Positions 1-7,084 of a stretch of 10,220 nt of DNA are shown one piece after another (positions within the stretch are counted from its first letter, which is position 1; each line of letters starts with the position of its first letter). The notes under the pieces were generated by a model. It made no database searches, was not told where the DNA came from, and saw only the letters and a program-made list of their open reading frames with translations. Position numbers and translations under genes: made by a program. This stretch comes from an uncultured Helicobacteraceae bacterium (GTDB taxonomy: Bacteria; Campylobacterota; Campylobacteria; Campylobacterales; Sulfurimonadaceae), in contig CAIUZU010000070.1 in NCBI GenBank assembly GCA_903903705.1, positions 1 to 10,220 of the forward strand. Reading direction: 5' to 3'.

Positions 1-67
1 ATATTATCTAAATAAGCGAACACTGAAAATGTTAATTTAAATGATTAAAACTTTAAAATAAATGCTT

Positions 68-80
68 CGTAAAACATACG
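68..80. repeat. short inverted repeat CGTA-N5-TACG, possible operator
   Basis: A perfect 4-base inverted repeat (CGTA at 68-71, TACG at 77-80) with a 5-base spacer ends four bases before the candidate -35 element. Its position would suit an activator or repressor, but the arms are short and do not extend, and no regulator gene is visible in the window. The rest of 1-174 shows no other convincing element. All three forward frames reach a stop by position 40, so at most the last few codons of an upstream gene could lie at the left edge. Confidence 0.2.
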
Positions 81-83
81 CTC

Positions 84-110
84 TTTACAAATATACCAAA
101 TAATTATACT
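84..110 (+). promoter_or_regulatory. candidate sigma-70 promoter upstream of lsrK
   Basis: TTTACA at 84-89 resembles a -35 element and TATACT at 105-110 a -10 element, each one base from the E. coli consensus. The spacer is 15 bases, shorter than the ideal 17, although epsilonproteobacterial promoters depend little on the -35. Transcription would start near 117, giving a leader of about 58 bases before the lsrK start at 175. This is the only sizeable non-coding stretch at the head of the six-gene rightward run, so a promoter is expected here. The surrounding DNA is so AT-rich that chance matches are easy. Confidence 0.4.
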
Positions 111-174
111 ATTACTGCCAAAATAATATAGACAAAAGAAACATACCGAATTTTAGATTTTAGGAAAGAATGAT

Positions 175-1743
175 ATGAAATACTTAATGGCAATAGACGC
201 AGGAACTGGGAGTGTTAGGGCTGTTATTTTTGACATTCAAGGAAATCAGATAAGTGTTGCGCAAAAAGAGTGGACTCATCTTGAAGAGCCGAATGTGCCA
301 AACTCTATGAGCTTTGATTTTGCTGCAAACTGGCTTCTTGTGAGTGAGTGTATAAGAGAGTCGCTTAAGGCGGCAAATCTGAGCGGTGAGGATATAGCAG
401 CTCTTAGTGCAACGAGTATGCGTGAGGGGATAGTGCTTTATGATAGAGACGACAATGAGCTTTGGGCGGTTGCCAATGTCGATGCAAGGGCGGATAAAGA
501 GGTTAAGTATCTAAAAGAGAACTTTAAGGGCATTGAAGAGGAGTTTTACAAAGAGTCTGGGCAGACTTTTGCACTTGGGGCAATTCCGCGAATTTTGTGG
601 TTAAAAAACAACAGACCAGAGATTTATGAGAGAGTGGCAAAAATATCTATGATTGGGGATTGGATTTTGGCTCGACTTTGCAGAGTTGTCGCCACTGATC
701 CGAGTAACGGCGGGACAACCGGGATATTTTCTTTAAAAAATCGTGATTGGGTCGGCGAAATGGCAAAGAGAGTCGGTTTAAAGGATGATATCTTTCCTGA
801 AGTTTTGGAAGTGGGAACACTTATGGGAAGTGTTACAAAAGAGGCATGTGCAGTTACCGGATTGTCGCAAAACACAAAAGTTGTGATGGGTGGCGGCGAT
901 GTTCAGCTTGGATGTGCTGGTTTAGGTGTTGTGGATGTTGGACAAGTTGCGATTTTGGGCGGCTCTTTTTGGCAACAGGTTGTAAATATAGACAAAAATA
1001 CGCCTCCGCCACTTGACATGAACATAAGAGTAAATCCGCATGTTATCCCAAACCTCTCTCAAGCGGAGGGGATTACATTTTTTAGCGGTCTTGTCATGAG
1101 ATGGTTTAGAGATGCTTTTTGCGATATGGAGAAGCTAGAGGCAAAAGAGCAGGGTGTTGATGTATATGCAATTATGGAAGAGAAAGCTTCAAAAGTTCCC
1201 GTCGGCTCATACGGTATTTTGCCCATCTTCTCAGACAGCATGAAGTACTCAAAATGGTACCATGCAGCTCCCAGTTTTTTAAACCTTAGTATAAACCCAG
1301 AGACTTGCAACCGTGCATCAATGTTTAGAAGTTTGCAAGAAAATGCGGCTATAGTATCCGCCATAAATCTTGATAAAATCAAAGAGTTTTCAGGTGTGAA
1401 TATAAGTGAAATTGTTTTTGCAGGTGGTGCAAGCAAGGGTTCTCTTTGGTCGCAGATAGTCGCCGATGTGACAGGATGCAGAGTTGTCATCCCCAAAGTT
1501 AGTGAAGCAACGGCTTTAGGGGCTGCAATGGCGGCAGGAGTAGGTATAAGAATTTATAAAAATATTAGCGAGGCAGCAAAAAAACTAGTCGTTTGGGATA
1601 GAGTTTATGAGCCAAATTTAGAGAATAAAAAGATTTATGATGAGATACGGGTCAAGTTTGAGAAAGCTTACGAAGTCCAATTAAAGTTAGTAGATGATAA
1701 TATTACGACTTCAATGTGGAGAGCGCCTGGTTTAGTTTCATAA
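175..1743 (+). CDS. lsrK: autoinducer-2 kinase LsrK (FGGY carbohydrate kinase family)
   Basis: Predicted cytoplasmic kinase that phosphorylates the quorum-sensing molecule AI-2 (linear DPD) with ATP. The 522-residue length matches enterobacterial LsrK (about 530). FGGY-kinase features are present: an N-terminal phosphate-binding segment with DAGTGS at residues 8-13, DARA at 103-106, the GGGD segment with the probable catalytic Asp242 followed by VQLG, and a C-terminal AGGASKG loop at 416-422. Stretches matching E. coli LsrK from memory run the whole length, including SMREGIVLY, NPHVIP, MRWFRDAFC, WYHAAPSF and the C-terminal TTSMWRAPGL, so the call goes beyond generic FGGY kinase. The ATG at 175 follows AGGAAAG (162-168) at 6 bases. 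It is first in the rightward gene run. No lsrACDB transporter, lsrFG, lsrR or luxS is in the window, so AI-2 uptake cannot be inferred. Another sugar or polyol as substrate is the main alternative. Confidence 0.86.
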   Translation: MKYLMAIDAGTGSVRAVIFDIQGNQISVAQKEWTHLEEPNVPNSMSFDFAANWLLVSECIRESLKAANLSGEDIAALSATSMREGIVLYDRDDNELWAVANVDARADKEVKYLKENFKGIEEEFYKESGQTFALGAIPRILWLKNNRPEIYERVAKISMIGDWILARLCRVVATDPSNGGTTGIFSLKNRDWVGEMAKRVGLKDDIFPEVLEVGTLMGSVTKEACAVTGLSQNTKVVMGGGDVQLGCAGLGVVDVGQVAILGGSFWQQVVNIDKNTPPPLDMNIRVNPHVIPNLSQAEGITFFSGLVMRWFRDAFCDMEKLEAKEQGVDVYAIMEEKASKVPVGSYGILPIFSDSMKYSKWYHAAPSFLNLSINPETCNRASMFRSLQENAAIVSAINLDKIKEFSGVNISEIVFAGGASKGSLWSQIVADVTGCRVVIPKVSEATALGAAMAAGVGIRIYKNISEAAKKLVVWDRVYEPNLENKKIYDEIRVKFEKAYEVQLKLVDDNITTSMWRAPGLVS

Positions 1744-1770
1744 GCCAAAATTAAAAGGTGTTTTTCAAAC

Positions 1771-1800
1771 TAGTCTGCAAAGAGGCATCTCTGCAGGCTG
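1771..1800 (+). other. hairpin in the lsrK-metK intergenic region
   Basis: The 77-base gap between lsrK and metK holds a 12-bp stem. TAGTCTGC (1771-1778) pairs with GCAGGCTG (1793-1800) including G-T wobbles, then there is an AA bulge (1779-1780), and AGAG pairs with CTCT around a GCAT loop (1785-1788). The bases after it are ATAATAATTC, not a T run, so it is not a canonical terminator. It ends 10 bases before the metK Shine-Dalgarno AAGGA (1811-1815). It could be a processing or stability element that sets different lsrK and metK message levels, or a weak attenuator. The function is unknown. Confidence 0.4.
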
Positions 1801-1820
1801 ATAATAATTCAAGGAAATAA

Positions 1821-3020
1821 ATGTATTTGTTTACAAGTGAAGTAGTTAGTCCGGGACATCCCGATAAATGTGCGGATATTATCGCAGATAGCATAGTCGA
1901 TAAGTTAATCATCGGAGATCCGAAATCAAGGGTTGCTTCAGAGGTTTTTGTTGCAGGAAAGCACATAGTAATCGGTGGAGAGGTGACTTCAAAAACAAGA
2001 GTTACGACGGAAGATTATAAAAAAATTGTTCATGATGCGCTTGTAAACATAGGTTATGACGGAAATCCGTACTTTACAAAAGAGGAGTGTCTGCATCCTG
2101 AAGATATAGAGCTTCAAGTGCTTTTAAATGCACAATCTCCCGATATCAACCAAGGCGTTGACCAAGAAGACGGCGAAACAGGTGCTGGTGATCAGGGGAT
2201 AATGTTTGGTTATGCCGACATCGAGACAAAAAACTACATGCCGAGTGCTATCACTTTTGCAAGGGTTTTAATGGAAAAAGTTTATAACTTTGCCAAAGAG
2301 AATCCCTCTAAACTCGGAGTTGACATCAAGACTCAAGTGACTATGGATTACGGCAAAAAAGAGAACTTTGAGAAGTGCCAACCGCAAAAAATCCACACTA
2401 TCGTAGTATCTGCTCCATGTGTAAATACGATGGATATCATCACGGTCAGAAAACTTATAGGAGAATTGATAGACGATGCAGGGCTTCCAAGCGAGCTTTA
2501 CAATAAAAACGACTGTATCATTCATATCAATCCGACTGGAAAATATGTATCGCACTCATCACTGCATGATTCAGGACTGACGGGCAGAAAACTCATCGTC
2601 GATAGTTTCGGTGGTTACGCACCAATCGGCGGCGGAGCGCAAAGCTCAAAAGACTACACGAAAGTAGACAGAAGCGGACTTTATGCGGCACGCTACATTG
2701 CAAAACATATCGTTGCAGCAGGACTTGCTAAAAAAGCATTGGTTCAGATCTCTTATGCAATCGGAGTTGCCAGTCCTACTTCAGTTGCGGTTGACACTTA
2801 CGGAACTGTGATAAACGGATTAGATGATGATAAATTATCAGAGTTTGTGTTAAATAACTTTCCTTTGACTCCAAACTGGATTACGAGAAAATTCAATTTG
2901 GATCATCCATCGAAAGACACTTTTTTATATGCGGATGTTGCAGCTCGCGGACAGGTTGGACAGAGTGATTATCCATGGGAACAACTTCATGATTTAGAGA
3001 AATTTGAGGCTCTAAAATAG
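1821..3020 (+). CDS. metK: S-adenosylmethionine synthetase MetK
   Basis: Cytoplasmic enzyme making SAM from methionine and ATP with release of phosphate and pyrophosphate; essential for methylation, polyamines and radical-SAM enzymes. The 399 residues fit the family (380-400). Visible motifs are the N-terminal SPGHPDK with ATP-contacting His13 and Asp15, the family signature GAGDQG at 121-126, GLTGRK in the central domain, and the second signature region at 270-278. That second region reads GGGAQSSKD where most bacterial enzymes have GGGAFSGKD. The sequence, including HSSLHDSGLTGRK and the PWEQL tail, matches the Campylobacter jejuni type from memory and differs from the E. coli/H. pylori type. 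AAGGA at 1811-1815 is 5 bases before the ATG. Only 2 bases separate its stop from mqnE, so the two are almost certainly co-transcribed. Confidence 0.97.
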   Translation: MYLFTSEVVSPGHPDKCADIIADSIVDKLIIGDPKSRVASEVFVAGKHIVIGGEVTSKTRVTTEDYKKIVHDALVNIGYDGNPYFTKEECLHPEDIELQVLLNAQSPDINQGVDQEDGETGAGDQGIMFGYADIETKNYMPSAITFARVLMEKVYNFAKENPSKLGVDIKTQVTMDYGKKENFEKCQPQKIHTIVVSAPCVNTMDIITVRKLIGELIDDAGLPSELYNKNDCIIHINPTGKYVSHSSLHDSGLTGRKLIVDSFGGYAPIGGGAQSSKDYTKVDRSGLYAARYIAKHIVAAGLAKKALVQISYAIGVASPTSVAVDTYGTVINGLDDDKLSEFVLNNFPLTPNWITRKFNLDHPSKDTFLYADVAARGQVGQSDYPWEQLHDLEKFEALK

Positions 3021-3022
3021 AT

Positions 3023-4075
3023 ATGAGTGTAAAAGATAAGATTTTAGCAGGAGAACGTATCAGTTTTGATGAGGCTTCATCTCTTTACGAGATGGATCTC
3101 TTTGAGCTTGGCTCTTTGGCAGATGGTATTCGACAAGAAAAACATGGCAAAAAAACATACTACAACATCAACCGCCATATAAACCCGACAAATGTTTGTG
3201 CGGATGTTTGCAAATTTTGCGCCTACAGTGCGACAAGAAAAAATCCAAATCAGTATACGATGACGCATGAACAGATACTCTCTATTGTGGAAGATGCAAC
3301 CTCAAGAGATATAAAAGAGGTTCATATCGTCTCGGCACACAATCCAAATACGGGTTTAGAGTGGTATCTGGAAGTTTTTAAAAAGATAAAAGCCGCATAT
3401 CCTCATCTACATGTAAAGGCTCTTACCGCTGCTGAGGTAGATTTTCTTTCACGCCATTACTCCAAAAGCTATGACGAAATACTCGACATGATGGTTGCGT
3501 ACGGTGTTGATTCTATGCCGGGCGGCGGTGCTGAAATCTTTGATGAAGAGGTACGTGATTATATCTGCAAGGGTAAAGTTACATCCGCTCAGTGGCTTGA
3601 AATCCATCAAAAGTGGCATGAGCGAGGCAAAAAAAGTAATGTTACGATGCTTTTTGGACATGTTGAAAGCCGTGCAAACCGCATAGATCACATGATGCGT
3701 ATCAGAGAGCTTCAAGACAAAACGCTCGGTTTTAACTGCTTTATCCCGCTTGTTTACCAAAAAGAGAACAACTACTTAAATATAAAAGATCCCATAACGG
3801 CAAACGAGATTTTAAAAACTATGGCGATAAGCCGCATAGTTTTAGATAATGTGCCAAACATAAAAGCATACTGGGTAACTTCAACGGTAGGTTTGGCTCT
3901 TGTCGCTCAGGAGTTCGGTGCAAACGACTTGGATGGAACAATTGAGAAAGAGTCTATAAACTCAGCCGCAGGTGCAAAGAGCGCAAACGGAATGAAACTA
4001 GAAGAGTTTAGAGCGCTTATCAAAAACAGCGGTTTTACTCCCGTTGAGAGAGATAGTCTATATAACGAGATATAA
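3023..4075 (+). CDS. mqnE: aminofutalosine synthase MqnE (radical SAM, menaquinone biosynthesis)
   Basis: First radical-SAM step of the futalosine route to menaquinone. MqnE adds the 5'-deoxyadenosyl radical from SAM to the MqnA product 3-[(1-carboxyvinyl)oxy]benzoate, giving 6-amino-6-deoxyfutalosine. The cluster motif is C59-x3-C63-x2-C66, which binds the [4Fe-4S] centre. GGGAEIF follows at 167-173, and FNCFIPLVYQ lies in the second half. The 350-residue length and these motifs favour MqnE over its paralogue MqnC, which acts later on the cyclic de-hypoxanthine product. The start is 2 bases after metK, with a distant TGAGG (3005-3009) inside the metK end, which suggests translational coupling. 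SAM is a consumed co-substrate here, so the pairing with metK makes biochemical sense. The other mqn genes are not in the window. Confidence 0.93.
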   Translation: MSVKDKILAGERISFDEASSLYEMDLFELGSLADGIRQEKHGKKTYYNINRHINPTNVCADVCKFCAYSATRKNPNQYTMTHEQILSIVEDATSRDIKEVHIVSAHNPNTGLEWYLEVFKKIKAAYPHLHVKALTAAEVDFLSRHYSKSYDEILDMMVAYGVDSMPGGGAEIFDEEVRDYICKGKVTSAQWLEIHQKWHERGKKSNVTMLFGHVESRANRIDHMMRIRELQDKTLGFNCFIPLVYQKENNYLNIKDPITANEILKTMAISRIVLDNVPNIKAYWVTSTVGLALVAQEFGANDLDGTIEKESINSAAGAKSANGMKLEEFRALIKNSGFTPVERDSLYNEI

Positions 4076-4077
4076 CT

Positions 4078-4092
4078 AAAGGCTAAAGTTTG
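4078..4092 (+). promoter_or_regulatory. ribosome binding site and TTG start of pglB
   Basis: AAAGG at 4078-4082 lies 7 bases before a TTG codon at 4090-4092. No in-frame ATG occurs between the mqnE stop and the first membrane segment of PglB, and an ATG near 4127 is out of frame. TTG is therefore the best-supported start. It gives a hydrophilic N-terminal tail of about 20 residues before the first hydrophobic helix. Confidence 0.65.
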
Positions 4093-6225
4093 AGCACACT
4101 CACTACATGTCATCGAGCGAAGAATGAGCAAGAAAAAGAGACAAAGTTAACGCTTCTCTATATTGCGGTTGCATTTGCGTTTTCAGTTGCCGTTCGTCTG
4201 ATTTGGTATTACCAATTTAGCGGATATGAGCCGTTTATGTTTAACTCCCAGTTTATGATAAATACGAATGACGGCTACTACTTTGCAGAGGGTGCAAGAG
4301 ACATTTTAAGCGGCGTAAGTCAAAAAAACGATTTATCTCCCATTGACTCTGCTGCTTCACGGCTGAGTGCTTTTTTTGCAACTGTTTTGCCTTTCTCTTT
4401 TGAGACTGTTATATTTTTTATGCCTGCATTTTTAGGCTCATTAGTTGTAGTGCCGATAATTCTTATTGCAAAAAATTTAAAAAATTTAGAGATGGGTCTT
4501 ATTGCCGCACTCTTGGCTAGTATTGCAAACAGTTACTATAACCGAACTATGATCGGCTACTATGATACCGACATGTTAAACATAGTTCTGCCGATGTTTC
4601 TGCTCTGGTCTATCATCTGGGCGATAAAAACAAATGAGGATAAATATCTTCTCATTACTGCACTTGATATCTTGGTCTATCGATGGTGGTATCCTCAAAG
4701 TTACTCTCTAGAGTTCTCATTTTTTGGTCTTATTCTTCTTTATGCTCTCATCTTTGATAGAAAAAACCTTTACAACTATAAGCTTTTGGCACTTATGATG
4801 TTTGCCATGCTAAATCTTGACGGATATATACGGTTTCCTCTGGTTTTGGCAATTTTTTATATCTTTAAACAAGAGCGATTTGAGAGGTATATTTACCACA
4901 TTTTAGTCGCTTCACTTGCTCTCTTTTTTGCTTCAGGTGGATTTGAACCGATCTGGGCTCTTTTAAAACTCTATGTCTTTAAAGATGCCGTGAGTATAAG
5001 CGAGCAGGGGATGGGACTTCACTTTTACTCTGTCATGCAGACGATTAGAGAAGCTGGGCAGATACCGTTTGAGACATTTGCAAGCCGTATAAGCGGGCAT
5101 ATAGTTACTTTTGTGCTATCAATCGGAGGATTTGTCTATTTAGCCTACAGACATAAAGTAATGCTTTTTGGTCTTCCTCTTATAGGACTTGGTTTTTTAG
5201 CTTCTGTCGGAGGACTTAGATTTACCATATATGCAGTGCCTGTGTTAGCCTTTGGAGTTGCTTTTTTGATTACAGAAATCGCACGCTTTATGCCGACGAA
5301 TAGACTGAAAATTTTAAGTATGACCGCCTTTACACTAGCCATTTTGTACCCAAACATTGCCCATGTACGTGAGTACAAAGTTCCGACGGTATTTAATGCG
5401 GATGAGGTAAAAGTTTTAGATGAGTTAAAAAATATAGCACAAAGGGAGGATTATGTAATCTCTTGGTGGGATTACGGATATCCGCTTCGATACTATAGTG
5501 ACGTAAAAACATTGACGGACGGTGGAAAGCATGACGGAGATGTAAATTTTCCGGTTAGTTTTATGCTTACAAATCCTCAGCAAACAGCTTCAAAAATGGC
5601 ACGGCTTGATGTTGAATATACCGAAAAAACATTCAAATCCTCAGATAAAAATCTAAGTATATTTTCAAATATCGAGCAGATGACAAAAGAGTACGGATTT
5701 AACGACACAAACGACTTTTTGCTCTTACTTCAAACAGATATGAAACTGCCTCAAAAAAGCAGAGATATCTACTTTTATCTCCCTTTTAGAATGTTAGATA
5801 TTTACCCAACCGTCGCTATCTTTTCAAATATAAACTTGATGAACGGTGCAGTGGAAAATCAGCTTATTTTTTATGCAGCTAAAACATTTAAGCAAGAACA
5901 AAATATAGTCAATCTTGGGCAGGGGATTTTATTTGATTTACAGAAGAAAACTGTAACAATAGGCAAGGAGAGTGTACCTGTAAAAAGATTTGTCCAGACT
6001 ACTTATGATAAAGATATGAAGCTTCAAAAAAATATACAACTGCTAAACCATGCGGCAGCAATAAATGTAGTTTACATGTCAAACTATAATACTTTTTTAG
6101 TTCTTGACGAAAAAACATATAATTCGCTATATATTCAGTTGATGGTTTTAGAAGAGTATGATAAAATGCTATTTGAAGAGGTTATTTTAACGCCTCACGC
6201 AAAAGTATATAAATTAAAAATTTAA
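4090..6225 (+). CDS. pglB: protein N-oligosaccharyltransferase PglB (STT3 family)
   Basis: Single-subunit inner-membrane enzyme that transfers a preassembled glycan from undecaprenyl pyrophosphate to asparagine in periplasmic proteins. At 711 residues it matches C. jejuni PglB (713). The N-terminal ~435 residues are hydrophobic multi-pass (about 13 helices expected); the rest is a periplasmic domain. Catalytic elements are present: Asp61 in NDGY (first loop, Cj Asp56), YDTD with Asp159 and Asp161, and Glu321 in TIRE (Cj Glu319). WWDYG at 459-463 and M568-x2-I571 recognise the acceptor sequon. Arg333 aligns with C. jejuni Arg331, the residue tied to preference for an acidic residue at position -2. 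Alignments are from memory. No glycan-assembly genes (pglACDEFHIJK) flank it; the neighbours are mqnE 14 bases upstream and galU 15 bases downstream. The start is TTG. Confidence 0.95.
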   Translation: MSTLTTCHRAKNEQEKETKLTLLYIAVAFAFSVAVRLIWYYQFSGYEPFMFNSQFMINTNDGYYFAEGARDILSGVSQKNDLSPIDSAASRLSAFFATVLPFSFETVIFFMPAFLGSLVVVPIILIAKNLKNLEMGLIAALLASIANSYYNRTMIGYYDTDMLNIVLPMFLLWSIIWAIKTNEDKYLLITALDILVYRWWYPQSYSLEFSFFGLILLYALIFDRKNLYNYKLLALMMFAMLNLDGYIRFPLVLAIFYIFKQERFERYIYHILVASLALFFASGGFEPIWALLKLYVFKDAVSISEQGMGLHFYSVMQTIREAGQIPFETFASRISGHIVTFVLSIGGFVYLAYRHKVMLFGLPLIGLGFLASVGGLRFTIYAVPVLAFGVAFLITEIARFMPTNRLKILSMTAFTLAILYPNIAHVREYKVPTVFNADEVKVLDELKNIAQREDYVISWWDYGYPLRYYSDVKTLTDGGKHDGDVNFPVSFMLTNPQQTASKMARLDVEYTEKTFKSSDKNLSIFSNIEQMTKEYGFNDTNDFLLLLQTDMKLPQKSRDIYFYLPFRMLDIYPTVAIFSNINLMNGAVENQLIFYAAKTFKQEQNIVNLGQGILFDLQKKTVTIGKESVPVKRFVQTTYDKDMKLQKNIQLLNHAAAINVVYMSNYNTFLVLDEKTYNSLYIQLMVLEEYDKMLFEEVILTPHAKVYKLKI

Positions 6226-6240
6226 AAATAAAGGTTTACA

Positions 6241-7083
6241 ATGCCACAAAATACTACAAAAATTAAAAAATGTCTTTTTCCTGCAGCGGGTTACGGAACT
6301 AGATTTCTTCCGGCTACAAAAGCTATACCAAAAGAGATGCTTCCTATCCTTACAAAACCGCTCTTACAATACGGTGTAGAAGAAGCTAGAGAAGCAGGAA
6401 TGAACACTATGGCTATAGTTACAGGTCGTGGAAAACGTGCGATTGAAGACCACTTTGACCGATCGTATGAGCTTGAGCATCAGATAGATGGAACTTCTAA
6501 AGAGATACTCATGAAAGAGATACGCGATATCGTTAAAAATTGCACTATCAGTTACACGAGACAAGTTGAGATGAAAGGCTTGGGTCATGCTATTTTGACG
6601 GGGCAAACGCTTATAGGAGATGAGCCGTTTGGGGTTGTTTTAGCAGATGACTTATGCGACAATAACGGCGGCGAATCTGTTTTAACGCAAATGGTAAAAC
6701 TATATGAAAAATATCAGTGTTCTATTGTGGCTGTTGAAGAGGTGCCTCTTGAAGATACAAATAAGTACGGTGTGGTAGCGGGTGAATTTATCGCAGATGA
6801 TTTGATGCGTGTCACAAACATGGTCGAAAAACCTGAACCTAAAGATGCACCGTCAAACTTGGCTATTATCGGAAGATATATACTCACACCAGATATTTTT
6901 GATATCATAAGAGAGACAAAGCCGGGAAAAGGCGGAGAGATTCAAATAACAGATGCCCTTTTAGAACAAGCCAAGCAAGGTAAAGTAATTGCTTACAAAT
7001 TTAATGGCAAAAGATTTGATTGTGGAAGTGTTGATGGATTTGTAGAGGCAACAAACTACTTTTATAAAAAAAGCAAGGCATAA
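6241..7083 (+). CDS. galU: UTP-glucose-1-phosphate uridylyltransferase GalU
   Basis: Cytoplasmic nucleotidyltransferase making UDP-glucose from UTP and glucose 1-phosphate, a precursor for lipopolysaccharide, capsule and other surface glycans. The 280 residues are typical. The nucleotide-binding N-terminus reads FPAAGYGTRFLPATKAIPKE (residues 13-32). LADD has the metal-binding acidic pair at 136-137, MVEKP is at 194-198, GKGGEIQITDAL contacts sugar and product in the family, and FDCGS with Asp260 is near the C-terminus. TAAAGG at 6229-6234 is 6 bases before the ATG. It is followed after one base by pgi, a pairing also known in C. jejuni, and preceded by pglB, so the three likely form the glycan and sugar-phosphate half of the transcript. 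A related RmlA-type thymidylyltransferase is unlikely given the KAIPKEMLPI motif. Confidence 0.96.
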   Translation: MPQNTTKIKKCLFPAAGYGTRFLPATKAIPKEMLPILTKPLLQYGVEEAREAGMNTMAIVTGRGKRAIEDHFDRSYELEHQIDGTSKEILMKEIRDIVKNCTISYTRQVEMKGLGHAILTGQTLIGDEPFGVVLADDLCDNNGGESVLTQMVKLYEKYQCSIVAVEEVPLEDTNKYGVVAGEFIADDLMRVTNMVEKPEPKDAPSNLAIIGRYILTPDIFDIIRETKPGKGGEIQITDALLEQAKQGKVIAYKFNGKRFDCGSVDGFVEATNYFYKKSKA

Positions 7084-7084
7084 A

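Noticed and set aside
1..60. C-terminal end of an upstream gene or start of a leftward gene at the left edge
   Set aside because: Forward frames hit stops by position 40, and only a dozen codons are readable. On the reverse strand a short open stretch begins with GTG but lacks a ribosome binding site. Too little sequence to support either.
1059..1496. 145-codon reverse-strand open frame inside lsrK
   Set aside because: It lies entirely within the well-matched LsrK coding sequence, has no ribosome binding site or recognisable domain, and is a shadow frame. The same applies to the other small antisense frames in metK, mqnE, pglB and galU.
175..1743. lsrK as a recently acquired genomic island gene
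   Set aside because: Base composition and codon use look like those of neighbouring genes, and there are no transposase, integrase, tRNA or direct-repeat signs near it. Older transfer remains possible but needs a tree.
1800..1806. GATAATA as a -10 element of a metK promoter
   Set aside because: It would start transcription about at the ribosome binding site (1811-1815), leaving no workable leader, and no -35 match is present. AT-rich chance match.
1744..1820. SAM riboswitch in front of metK
   Set aside because: The gap is only 77 bases and contains a single bulged hairpin, not the multi-helix core of a known SAM riboswitch. It lacks a terminator or clear Shine-Dalgarno-sequestering stem.
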